Shown one piece after another: positions 1 to 6,769 of a DNA stretch of 20,429 nt. The notes beneath the pieces were generated by a model. That model was not told the origin of the DNA. It worked only from the letters and a program-made list of their open reading frames with translations, and searched no databases. Position numbers and translations under genes: made by a program. The stretch is taken from assembly GCA_937901345.1 (NCBI GenBank), contig CALCHM010000187.1, positions 1-20,429 of the forward strand, written 5' to 3'. The first letter of the stretch is position 1, and each line of letters opens with the position of its first letter. This DNA comes from an uncultured Prevotella sp. (GTDB taxonomy: Bacteria > Bacteroidota > Bacteroidia > Bacteroidales > Bacteroidaceae).

Positions 1-81
1 CCAAGGAAGTAGAAAAACGGTTGATATTATGTGGCAATCTTCCTAGGAAAGAATAATGAAACATCTAACAATCCACCTCCA

Positions 82-918
82 TTAAAACTGCCCGTGCAAA
101 CCCTGCCAAATCATATTTACAGCAACCATCAACACGGCAACACTAAAGATCTTACGCAACAAACGTACATCAAGGCGCTTTAAGAGGCGTGCACCAGTGA
201 GGGCACCTAACAGTACGCCAATCATCACAGGGCAAGCAATACCTGGATCTATATTTCCGCGTTGCAAGTAAACAACGGCAGATGCGCAAGCCGTTACACC
301 CATCATAAAGTTAGAAGTCGTTGTGCTCACCTTAAAAGGCACCTTCATCAAATTGTCCATAGCAATAACCTTTAGCACACCACTACCGATTCCCAAGATA
401 CCTGAAAGTGCGCCTGCTATCGTCATTACACCAAAACCACCGCCCACGTTACGCAGTTCATAATAACGCTTTGTTCCATCCTTCTGCGGCGCTGTACCAA
501 AAAGTTTAAGGCGACGTGCTGTTTCAGAACCCTTAACACCTTCGTGATCTTGTTTCTTCACCATCTGCATAACTCCTGTCAGCATGAGGGTCGCTCCAAA
601 AATAACGGCAATCACATTGTTATTTAAGTAATAAGCCACAAAAGCGCCAATAACCGCACCAATCACGGTTGCTATTTCAAGAAACATTCCGAGACGTATG
701 TTCGTAATACCCTCTTTCACATAGGCACTTCCCGAACCAGAACTGGTCGCGATAGATGCCACAAGCGCTGCACCTACCGCATAGTGAAAATCAATGCCAA
801 GCACAAGCGTTAATAGTGGGATAATAACCACGCCACCGCCAAGTCCGGTGAGCGACCCCAGCAATCCCGCCATATAGGCACCTATGAGAACAATTAAGGT
901 AAAAGTAAGTACTGTCAT
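82..918 (-). CDS. TauE/SafE-family (DUF81) membrane permease, putative sulfite/organosulfur exporter
   Basis: This is a 278-residue, highly hydrophobic inner-membrane protein with the two-fold repeat of the TauE/SafE family. The first half carries GLGGGVVIIP at residues 25-34, and the second half carries the matching GIGSGV at 176-181 followed by the polar stretch MKVPFKVSTTTSNF. A basic cytoplasmic loop (about 120-155) separates the halves, with roughly seven to eight membrane segments in all. Family members export or import small sulfur-containing or carboxylated anions such as sulfite, sulfoacetate or taurine-derived products; the substrate cannot be read from the sequence. The gene starts 4 bp after the rnhB stop, so the two are almost certainly co-transcribed. 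Its place downstream of sufS, a sulfur-handling gene, is suggestive only. The family call is firm, the transported compound unknown. Confidence 0.88.
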   Translation of the reverse strand: MTVLTFTLIVLIGAYMAGLLGSLTGLGGGVVIIPLLTLVLGIDFHYAVGAALVASIATSSGSGSAYVKEGITNIRLGMFLEIATVIGAVIGAFVAYYLNNNVIAVIFGATLMLTGVMQMVKKQDHEGVKGSETARRLKLFGTAPQKDGTKRYYELRNVGGGFGVMTIAGALSGILGIGSGVLKVIAMDNLMKVPFKVSTTTSNFMMGVTACASAVVYLQRGNIDPGIACPVMIGVLLGALTGARLLKRLDVRLLRKIFSVAVLMVAVNMIWQGLHGQF

Positions 919-922
919 CTTG

Positions 923-1549
923 TTATTTCATGCCGAAGTTAGGATCATCAAAAAGCGTTTGTTGCTCTCCACCCAGATGATTGAAGGTTTTGCGATGAAT
1001 CGGCGTCAGACCGTATTGTCGAATTCCCTCACGATGTTGCTTCGTTGGGTAACCCGCATTTTTATCCCAACCATAATGGGGATAAAGAGCATGTTGCGCT
1101 ACCATATAGTCATCACGATACGTCTTTGCCAAAATACTCGCAGCTGCAATAGAAAGATATTTACCATCACCTTTCACTATGGTGGTGTGTGGCAAATCAC
1201 GATAGGGCTTAAATTTATTACCATCGACAATAACATACTCTGGGCGCACCTTCAACGCATCAAGAGCACGATGCATTGCCAAAATGGAAGCATTAAGAAT
1301 ATTTATTTCGTCAATTTCTTCAGCTGTAACAATTCCAACAGCCCAAGCTATGGCGTCTTTCTCAATCTGCTCACGCAAAGCGTAACGTTTCTTTGCCGAG
1401 AGTTGTTTGGAATCATTCAGCAAATCATTCTGGTAATCTGCCGGAAGTATCACCGCCGCAGCAAACACACTTCCCGCCAAGCATCCACGCCCAGCCTCAT
1501 CACAACCGACTTCAACAAGATTGTTGGTATTATATAATGGAGAAAGCAT
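923..1549 (-). CDS. rnhB: Ribonuclease HII
   Basis: RNase HII nicks the RNA strand of RNA/DNA hybrids and starts ribonucleotide excision from DNA in the cytoplasm. The 208-residue product has the usual length. The N-terminal catalytic motif DEAGRG lies at residues 17-22 (D17, E18), VDGNKFK with D109 follows, then KGD at 126-128 and the family-typical IAAASILAKTYRD at 134-146; GYPTKQH lies further on. These supply the acidic metal-binding residues. The start was chosen because DEAGRG sits 16 residues in, as usual, and the 54 nt before it contain a single G, a leader type shared by other genes here. It lies 114 bp after sufS and 4 bp before the TauE-family gene on the same strand. Confidence 0.96.
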   Translation of the reverse strand: MLSPLYNTNNLVEVGCDEAGRGCLAGSVFAAAVILPADYQNDLLNDSKQLSAKKRYALREQIEKDAIAWAVGIVTAEEIDEINILNASILAMHRALDALKVRPEYVIVDGNKFKPYRDLPHTTIVKGDGKYLSIAAASILAKTYRDDYMVAQHALYPHYGWDKNAGYPTKQHREGIRQYGLTPIHRKTFNHLGGEQQTLFDDPNFGMK

Positions 1550-1663
1550 ATAGAAAAATCAGTGAGAGTTGTGGATAAGATAAGAAGAAATGAGGGATAA
1601 ATACCATCACACACATTACGCCTCTTTCACCAACTCTACCCCATTGACCAGTTGGGCAAAGTT

Positions 1664-2863
1664 CTAGAACATGCGTCTTACGCGATCGAGCGCTTTAACG
1701 AATGTATCAATATCTTTTTTTGTCGTGTAGAGCGCAAAAGAAGCACGTGCCATGCTTTCCACACCATAACGCTGCATAAGCGGTTGTGCACAATGATGCC
1801 CCGTACGAATTGCTACACCTAGACGATCCAGTAATGTTCCCAAATCTAGAGGATGGATATTTCCAATATTAAATGCAACGACAGCATCCTTCTCTTGCGC
1901 TGTTCCGAAGAAGCAGAGGTCAGGAATCGCACGCATTTGGTCCATGGCATAACGTGTAATTTCGCGCTCGTGAGCAGCAATCTTATCCATGCCTATCGCA
2001 GTCACGTAATCAAGCGCTGTAGCCAACGCATGTGTTCCCACATAATCGGGAGTACCTGCTTCAAATTTGAAAGGCAGGCGTTCGTAGGTGGTTTTCTCAA
2101 ATGTCACACGCGCAATCATTTCTCCACCGCCATGATAAGGGGGCATTTCGTGGAGAAGTGCTTCCTTTCCGTAAAGAACTCCAATTCCGGTTGGTCCATA
2201 TATTTTATGACCACTAAACGCAAAGAAATCACAATCCATATCCTGTACATCTACAGCAAAATGAGGGGTACTCTGAGCACCGTCTACCAGTATTTTTGCA
2301 CCATGCTCGTGTGTGATACGCGCCAACTCTTTAACAGGATTCACCGTTCCTAACACATTGCTCACATGTGCTACACTTACCAACTTTGTGCGGTCTGTAA
2401 ACAAACCTTTAAATGCCTCAACGTCGAGACACCCTTCATCGGTGATGGGAATGACCTTTAATACGATGCCCTTGCGGTCGCGCAACAATTGCCAAGGCAC
2501 AATGTTTGAATGATGTTCCATCGTGCTGACGATAACCTCATCGCCCTCGTGAAGGAACGCCTCGCCAAAACTACTCGCTACAAGGTTGATGCTCTCCGTT
2601 GTGCCACGCGTAAAGATAATCTCTGCTGTTGAGTGTGCATTTATGAATCGACGCACTGTCTCACGGGCAACCTCATGGCGGTCAGTCGCTTTTTGAGAAA
2701 GATAATGCACACCGCGATGCACATTCGCATTTACGCAACTGTACATTTCGGAGATAGCATCAATCACACACTGAGGTTTCTGCGTAGTTGCTGCATTATC
2801 AAGATATACAAGCGGACGATTGTATATCAATTGGGAAAGTATGGGGAAATCTTCTCTATTCAT
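1664..2863 (-). CDS. sufS: SufS-type cysteine desulfurase (class V aminotransferase fold)
   Basis: SufS is a PLP enzyme that removes sulfur from cysteine, yielding alanine and an enzyme-bound persulfide used for Fe-S cluster assembly. The 399-residue length is typical. Visible landmarks are LDNAATT (21-27), MEHHSN (115-120), the cofactor-binding VDGAQS (193-198), the Schiff-base lysine in FSGHK (K220) and the persulfide-forming cysteine in RTGHHCAQP (C358). The single short RTGHHCAQP loop marks a group II (SufS/CsdA-like) enzyme rather than IscS. It is the last gene of a sufC-sufD-sufS run, 12 bp after sufD. No SufE or SufU sulfur acceptor is encoded beside it. Confidence 0.96.
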   Translation of the reverse strand: MNREDFPILSQLIYNRPLVYLDNAATTQKPQCVIDAISEMYSCVNANVHRGVHYLSQKATDRHEVARETVRRFINAHSTAEIIFTRGTTESINLVASSFGEAFLHEGDEVIVSTMEHHSNIVPWQLLRDRKGIVLKVIPITDEGCLDVEAFKGLFTDRTKLVSVAHVSNVLGTVNPVKELARITHEHGAKILVDGAQSTPHFAVDVQDMDCDFFAFSGHKIYGPTGIGVLYGKEALLHEMPPYHGGGEMIARVTFEKTTYERLPFKFEAGTPDYVGTHALATALDYVTAIGMDKIAAHEREITRYAMDQMRAIPDLCFFGTAQEKDAVVAFNIGNIHPLDLGTLLDRLGVAIRTGHHCAQPLMQRYGVESMARASFALYTTKKDIDTFVKALDRVRRMF

Positions 2864-2875
2864 GAGTCGGGTTCG

Positions 2876-4201
2876 TTACTTACACATTTTACAACCTTCA
2901 CACTTTTGAAGTGCTCCGCGAAAACGAAGTTCTACAAGATGTGCCAAGCGGTCACGTAAGTGTTCGGGTTCAATGCGCTGGAGCACTTCATTCACAAAGG
3001 CATGTTGTAATAGCAAGCGTGCTTCACTCTCGGGAATGCCGCGCTGACGCATGTAGAAGAGTGCATTCTCATCCAACTTTCCAATAGTTGACCCGTGGTT
3101 ACATTTCACATCGTCAGCATAGATTTCAAGCATGGGTTGCGAGAATGCACGGGCTTCGGGCGAGGCACAAAGGTTGGCATTCGTTTGTTGCGAACTTGTT
3201 TGTTGCGCTCCTTCACGCACCAACACCTTTCCAGCAAACGCCCCCACGCTTTCACCATCAAGCACGTATTTAAAGAGCATATCACTCTGGCAATTGGGCG
3301 CAACGTGTTCAACAACCAAATGATTATCCACACGTTCTTTACCTCCAGTGATTACTGCACCCGCGGTTTGACTCTCTGCGTGCTCTCCAAGCAGACGCAC
3401 ACGAACGCGATTGCATGTACGTCCTGTGTGGAGCGTCACACCGTTCATCGTCACGCGACTATCGGCTTCTTGGTTGATATAGTAATGTGCAAACTTATCG
3501 TGGTTATCACCGTTTTCCTCTATGGTACAGATGTCAAGTTTCGCACCTTCTGCTGCAAAAACTTCAGCTACCATCGTCGTAAGATAAGGTGCTGTTCCCG
3601 CTGTATGATCACACATAATGATTTGTGCCTCCACTCCTTCTTCTGCCACAACCAAGAAGCGGCGGTTGGAAAGCATGGGATGCATGGCATCACAAACATT
3701 AACGATTTGAATGGGATGTTTCAACGAAGTGTGTGCGGGTAAATAAATCAGGATACCGTCTTGAGCGAGCATCGTATTCAAAGCCGCAAGGGCATCATCA
3801 TTCGCCGCCGCACGATTGTAATATTCGTTGACAATCTCCCCCCCCTCAGCAAGTCGCAGAATACGCACACCTTCGGGAAGATGCGTATTTTCAGGCAAAG
3901 GGATAGGTGTATCGTTCACGACAAAGAGTAGTGTCGTGCTCAAGTTCGGCACATTACACTTGTAAGTCGCATAAGCGTCCACGTTAGGACTCAGACGCTG
4001 CAAGTTGAGACCATAATCGGGAGCAAAGGCTGCCTGAACGTCGGTGTAGCGATACTCCTCCGTGCGCTTTGTGGGCAAACCTTTCTCTTCAAGGAACAAC
4101 GCTGCTGCATCGCGAGCGGCATTCATCACCGCACAACTACCCTTGTCGAGTAGCGATCGGTGGTCCTTGAATAGTTGAATATATTGTTTGGAATTGGGCA
4201 T
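2876..4201 (-). CDS. sufD: Fe-S cluster assembly scaffold subunit SufD
   Basis: SufD forms the SufBC2D scaffold with SufB and the ATPase SufC and supports iron entry and cluster building. The 441-residue protein begins with the SufD-type segment PTKRTEEYRYTDV (43-55), unlike SufB. The C-terminal beta-helix and helical region contain KCNHGSTIG (366-374, with H369 matching the conserved SufD histidine) and the RGIPESEARLLLQHAF helix (387-402). The protein ends in a cysteine-rich tail with C434, C437 and C440 and a final lysine. It lies 12 bp before sufS and 113 bp after sufC. Its leader has one G in the 46 nt before the start codon. The family call is secure; the role of the tail is unknown. 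Confidence 0.95.
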   Translation of the reverse strand: MPNSKQYIQLFKDHRSLLDKGSCAVMNAARDAAALFLEEKGLPTKRTEEYRYTDVQAAFAPDYGLNLQRLSPNVDAYATYKCNVPNLSTTLLFVVNDTPIPLPENTHLPEGVRILRLAEGGEIVNEYYNRAAANDDALAALNTMLAQDGILIYLPAHTSLKHPIQIVNVCDAMHPMLSNRRFLVVAEEGVEAQIIMCDHTAGTAPYLTTMVAEVFAAEGAKLDICTIEENGDNHDKFAHYYINQEADSRVTMNGVTLHTGRTCNRVRVRLLGEHAESQTAGAVITGGKERVDNHLVVEHVAPNCQSDMLFKYVLDGESVGAFAGKVLVREGAQQTSSQQTNANLCASPEARAFSQPMLEIYADDVKCNHGSTIGKLDENALFYMRQRGIPESEARLLLQHAFVNEVLQRIEPEHLRDRLAHLVELRFRGALQKCEGCKMCK

Positions 4202-4249
4202 AGATGTAAAAAAGAAACTATGAGAAAAGGAAAAAGGAATAGGTAAACG

Positions 4250-4271
4250 TGCAGACGAGAAAAGATCTGCA
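4250..4271 (-). other. Small hairpin in the sufC-sufD spacer
   Basis: In the 113-bp gap between sufC and sufD the minus strand can form TGCAGA / TCTGCA, a 6-bp stem with a 10-nt loop. The stem is followed by CACG, not a U tract, so it is a poor terminator. It could be a processing or stability element that adjusts SufC relative to SufD and SufS. The match is short and may be chance. Confidence 0.3.
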
Positions 4272-4314
4272 ACCTTTAAGCGAAGTGATTTATAACAAAG
4301 ACTCCTGCCTTCAT

Positions 4315-5070
4315 TTATGCATTCATCACCTCTTCCTTAATCCAATCAAAGCCGCGCTCTTCAATTTCATAACCTAAAGCCGCGGTGCCTTCCTTAACGA
4401 TACGCCCATTGACGAGCACGTGAACAAAATCGGGTTTCAGATAGTCCAACATACGCTGATAGTGGGTAATCACCATCGCACTTGTCTTCTCCGTTCGGAG
4501 CATATTAAATCCTTCGGCCACAATGCGCAGCGCATCTACGTCAAGTCCCGAATCGGTTTCGTCAAGAATAGAGAAACAAGGTTCCAGCACGGCCATCTGG
4601 AAGATTTCATTGCGCTTACGTTCGCCTCCCGAGAAACCTTCATTCACTCCGCGACTCATGAAGTGTGCATCCAATCCTACGAGTTTGCGCTTTTCCTTCA
4701 AGAGTTTCAAGAATTCTGCCGCAGGAATGGTGGGTTCACCGAAATAAGCACGTTTTGCATTGATGGCAGCACGCATAAAATTCGTCATAGACACACCAGG
4801 AATTTCTGTAGGTGCCTGAAACGACATGAATATACCTTCGTGAGCACGATCTTCAGGAGACAGTGCCAAGAGGTCTTTACCGTTAAACGTAATCGATCCT
4901 TCGGTTACGGTATATTTGGGATTACCCACAAGCACATTGCTTAACGTACTCTTCCCTGAACCATTAGGACCCATTAACACGTGAACTTCGCCATCACCTA
5001 TGGTAAGATTCACGCCTTTAAGTATTTCTTTACCTTCTACCGAAGCATGTAAGTTTCTTATTTCAAGCAT
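4315..5070 (-). CDS. sufC: Fe-S cluster assembly ATPase SufC
   Basis: SufC is the ABC-type ATPase of the cytosolic SufBC2D complex, with no membrane partner. The 251-residue protein shows Walker A GPNGSGKST (34-42), the Q-loop region FMSFQAP (81-87), the SufC-type signature FSGGERKRNE (146-155), Walker B ending SILDETDSGLD (167-177) and the switch histidine in ITHYQR (H203). The insertion ETDSGLD is characteristic of SufC and separates it from transport ATPases. It is the first gene of this suf run: a promoter-like sequence lies 30-37 bp upstream of the start codon, and the place normally held by sufB contains only non-coding repeats. The start gives the expected N-terminus MLEIRNLHASVEGKEIL. 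Confidence 0.97.
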   Translation of the reverse strand: MLEIRNLHASVEGKEILKGVNLTIGDGEVHVLMGPNGSGKSTLSNVLVGNPKYTVTEGSITFNGKDLLALSPEDRAHEGIFMSFQAPTEIPGVSMTNFMRAAINAKRAYFGEPTIPAAEFLKLLKEKRKLVGLDAHFMSRGVNEGFSGGERKRNEIFQMAVLEPCFSILDETDSGLDVDALRIVAEGFNMLRTEKTSAMVITHYQRMLDYLKPDFVHVLVNGRIVKEGTAALGYEIEERGFDWIKEEVMNA

Positions 5071-5099
5071 AATTATTGGATATTTCTATTAATAGTGAG

Positions 5100-5130
5100 C
5101 AAAAATACTTATTTATTTTCACACGTGAAA
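5100..5130 (-). promoter_or_regulatory. Candidate sufC promoter with overlapping inverted repeat
   Basis: On the minus strand TATTTTTG (5107 to 5100) is a perfect match to the Bacteroidetes -7 consensus TAnnTTTG and would start transcription about 20-25 nt before the sufC start codon. About 20 bp further upstream, where a TTG-type -33 element is expected, lies the inverted repeat TTTCAC-AC-GTGAAA (5117-5130). A 12-bp symmetric site over the -33/spacer region is a typical repressor operator position. The promoter match is seen directly; the operator role and its regulator are inference. A weaker 5-bp inverted repeat, TGGAA/TTCCA, lies just upstream (5140-5154). Confidence 0.6.
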
Positions 5131-5263
5131 GCGATTACTTGGAAATGGATTCCATGAGTCCTTTGGGTAATATGGTAAAACACGAAGGGTTGTTCAAACG
5201 ATATCTTTTCAGTACCTAAACATGCCATCAACTCAACGAAACGGCACTTTCCTCCTTAATGAG

Positions 5264-5313
5264 AACGGCATTCTAACACCATTCAAACGGCATTCTAACA
5301 CCATTCGAATGGT
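5264..5313. repeat. 22-bp tandem duplication ending in a 14-bp perfect palindrome
   Basis: The 22-bp unit AACGGCATTCTAACACCATT plus two bases occurs twice head to tail (5264-5285 and 5286-5307), differing only in the last base. A partial third AACGGCA lies at 5240-5246. The junction of the second copy with the next bases creates the perfect palindrome ACCATTCGAATGGT (5300-5313). No reading frame of note crosses it. It sits in the non-coding stretch upstream of the sufC promoter. Confidence 0.8.
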
Positions 5314-5411
5314 TTCATAACACATTTGGCTTCGCTAACTCGGGAAGTGAGCATGCGATTCTAATTTGAAACGAGGCCAAGAGAGAGGAGAAGCATTAAA
5401 AATAGTTTCAT

Positions 5412-5620
5412 AATTGTCCGTGACGACCGTGGAGGATAAAAAACGAAGGCAAAAATTGTCCGTGACGACCGTGAAGGATAAAAAACGAAGGCAAAAATTG
5501 TCCGTGACGACCGCGGAGGATAAAAAAATGGAGGCAAAAATTGTCCGTGACGACCGTGAAGGATAAAAAATGGAGGCAAAAATTGTCCGTGACGACCGTG
5601 GAGGACAATAAATGAAGGCC
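5412..5620. repeat. Five tandem copies of a 42/43-bp direct repeat
   Basis: Copies begin at 5412, 5454, 5496, 5539 and 5581, so spacings are 42, 42, 43 and 42 bp. All five share the invariant 18-bp core AATTGTCCGTGACGACCG, followed by (T/C)G(G/A)AGGA. The remaining A-rich arm is more variable: copies 1-2 read toward ACGAAGGC, copies 3-4 toward ATGGAGGC, and copy 5 is degenerate. Each core holds CCGTG twice, 9 bp apart. Because 42 is divisible by three, reading frames stay open through the array on the minus strand in all three phases, giving low-complexity peptides; I do not regard these as genes. The array lies between the trxB hairpins and sufC. It may be a minisatellite, a protein-binding array, or both. 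Confidence 0.92.
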
Positions 5621-5662
5621 GATAGGTAGCACACGAAAGCGAGTAGCCTGTTTACAGCAACA

Positions 5663-5696
5663 AAATGGGGGCCGTCCGATCGGACAGTCCCCATTT
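5663..5696 (-). terminator. Strong hairpin, likely trxB terminator
   Basis: Outer arms AAATGGGG (5663-5670) and CCCCATTT (5689-5696) are perfectly complementary and enclose the 12-bp palindrome GTCCGATCGGAC (5674-5685). Two further pairs and one mismatch join them into a nearly continuous stem with a GATC loop. On the minus strand the hairpin is followed by TTTTGTTG, a modest U-rich tail, 80-113 nt after the trxB stop codon. That fits an intrinsic terminator for the lolA-trxB transcript. The U tract is short and partly inside the stem, so stabilisation of the transcript end is an alternative. Confidence 0.6.
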
Positions 5697-5698
5697 GA

Positions 5699-5717
5699 TT
5701 CATGCTTCACGCATGAA
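5699..5717 (-). terminator. Second hairpin adjacent to the trxB terminator
   Basis: TTCATGC (5699-5705) and GCATGAA (5711-5717) form a 7-bp stem with a 5-nt loop, only 2 bp from the larger hairpin at 5663-5696. On the minus strand it is met first after trxB. It is followed directly by the larger stem rather than by a U run, so it probably acts with that hairpin as a tandem transcript end and is not a terminator alone. Confidence 0.5.
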
Positions 5718-5775
5718 AATCTAAATCCTCACGGAGTTGCTCCACAGCAAGGTTCCGCAATGGATGTCTGCTACA

Positions 5776-6711
5776 TTATGCTTGTTCTTCAAGGAATTTC
5801 TTCGCTTCGATAGCCGCCTTACAACCGCTTGCTGCTGCAGTAATTGCTTGACGGTAGTGAGGATCGGCAACGTCACCAGCAGCAAACACACCAGGAACAC
5901 ATGTTTTGGGAGTTGCTCCCTCTGTAATGATGTAACCCACTTCATCGGTTGCCACCCAAGGTTTGAAGATGTCGCTATTAGGTTTGTGTCCGATTGCCAA
6001 GAAGAAACCATCGATAGCAATGTCGTGAATACGTTCTTCTTCAGTGCCCTTCTTATAAACCAACTTCGCACCTTCGACACCATTTTCACCAAAGAGTCCT
6101 ACAGTATTAGTATTGAAAAGCACTTCAATCTTCGGATTGTTGAACACGCGATCCTGCATTGCCTGAGAAGCACGGAGATAGTCCTTACGCACGATGAGAT
6201 ATACCTTCTGCGCCAGACCTGCCAAATAGGTTGCTTCTTCACACGCCGTATCACCGCCACCAACTACAGCCACCGTCTTCTTACGATAGAAGAACCCGTC
6301 GCAAGTAGCACAAGCGCTCACACCCTGTCCGCGATATTTTTCTTCGTCAGCGAGACCGAGATATTTAGCAGAAGCACCTGTGGCAATGATGAGCGTTTCA
6401 CACTGTACCTGGGTGTCATCATCAAAAGTAATCGTAAAGGGACGCTTGCTGAGGTCGGTTTTCACGGCTATCGCTGAGCGAATCTCCGTACCGAAACGTT
6501 CACACTGCTGACGGATTTCGTCCATCATCTGATTACCATCTACTCCCTCGGGATAACCAGGGAAGTTTTCAATTTCTGTAGTTGTTGTAAGCTGACCGCC
6601 AGGCTGAATACCCTCGTAAAGCACGGGACTAAGACCTGCGCGTCCGGCATAAATACCTGCAGTATATCCCGCAGGACCTGAACCCAAAATAAGGCAATTG
6701 ATTAATTCCAT
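5776..6711 (-). CDS. trxB: Thioredoxin-disulfide reductase (FAD flavoprotein)
   Basis: TrxB passes electrons from NADPH through FAD and a redox-active disulfide to thioredoxin in the cytoplasm. The 311-residue protein is of typical low-molecular-weight length. It has the FAD-binding GSGPAGYTAGIYAGRAG (10-26), the active-site pair in CATC (C134 and C137, then D138), the NAD(P)H-binding GGGDTACEEA (151-160), basic residues R175/K176 where the 2'-phosphate of NADPH is read, and the C-terminal FAD motif GVFAAGDV (274-281). The gene follows the lolA-like gene by 58 bp on the same strand and no TAnnTTTG promoter is evident between them, so co-transcription is likely. It is followed by two hairpins. 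Confidence 0.96.
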   Translation of the reverse strand: MELINCLILGSGPAGYTAGIYAGRAGLSPVLYEGIQPGGQLTTTTEIENFPGYPEGVDGNQMMDEIRQQCERFGTEIRSAIAVKTDLSKRPFTITFDDDTQVQCETLIIATGASAKYLGLADEEKYRGQGVSACATCDGFFYRKKTVAVVGGGDTACEEATYLAGLAQKVYLIVRKDYLRASQAMQDRVFNNPKIEVLFNTNTVGLFGENGVEGAKLVYKKGTEEERIHDIAIDGFFLAIGHKPNSDIFKPWVATDEVGYIITEGATPKTCVPGVFAAGDVADPHYRQAITAAASGCKAAIEAKKFLEEQA

Positions 6712-6751
6712 AATATATTGTTGATTTGTATTGATACTTTTTTCTTGACGG

Positions 6752-6769
6752 CACGTCAGCGATGACGTG
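6752..6769. other. Hairpin between lolA-like gene and trxB
   Basis: CACGTCA (6752-6758) and TGACGTG (6763-6769) form a perfect 7-bp stem with a 4-nt loop, ending exactly one base outside the lolA stop codon (6770-6772). Neither strand has a U tract after it: the minus strand continues CCGTCAAG. It is better read as an intercistronic stem that could stabilise or uncouple the lolA and trxB messages than as a terminator. Confidence 0.45.

Noticed and set aside
1..81. Gene fragment at the left edge
   Set aside because: Only 81 bases lie outside the TauE-family gene; stop codons interrupt any longer frame and no motif is visible.
884..1537. 217-residue plus-strand frame opposite rnhB
   Set aside because: It is the antisense of a gene with intact catalytic motifs, has no domain features, and its composition is that expected from a shadow frame.
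5131..5250. Remnant of the sufB 3' end upstream of sufC
   Set aside because: The short minus-strand frame ending near 5113 reads MACLGTEKISFEQPF and onward, with no resemblance to the helical C-terminus of SufB that I can recognise.
5412..5620. CRISPR array
   Set aside because: The units are contiguous at 42-43 bp with no unique spacers between them, and no cas genes are present.
5335..5710. Repeat-peptide genes of 72-122 residues on the minus strand across the 42-bp array
   Set aside because: Open frames exist in all three phases, the peptides are low-complexity translations of the same DNA, and one unit of 43 bp breaks the phase. There is no conserved domain, leader or credible start.
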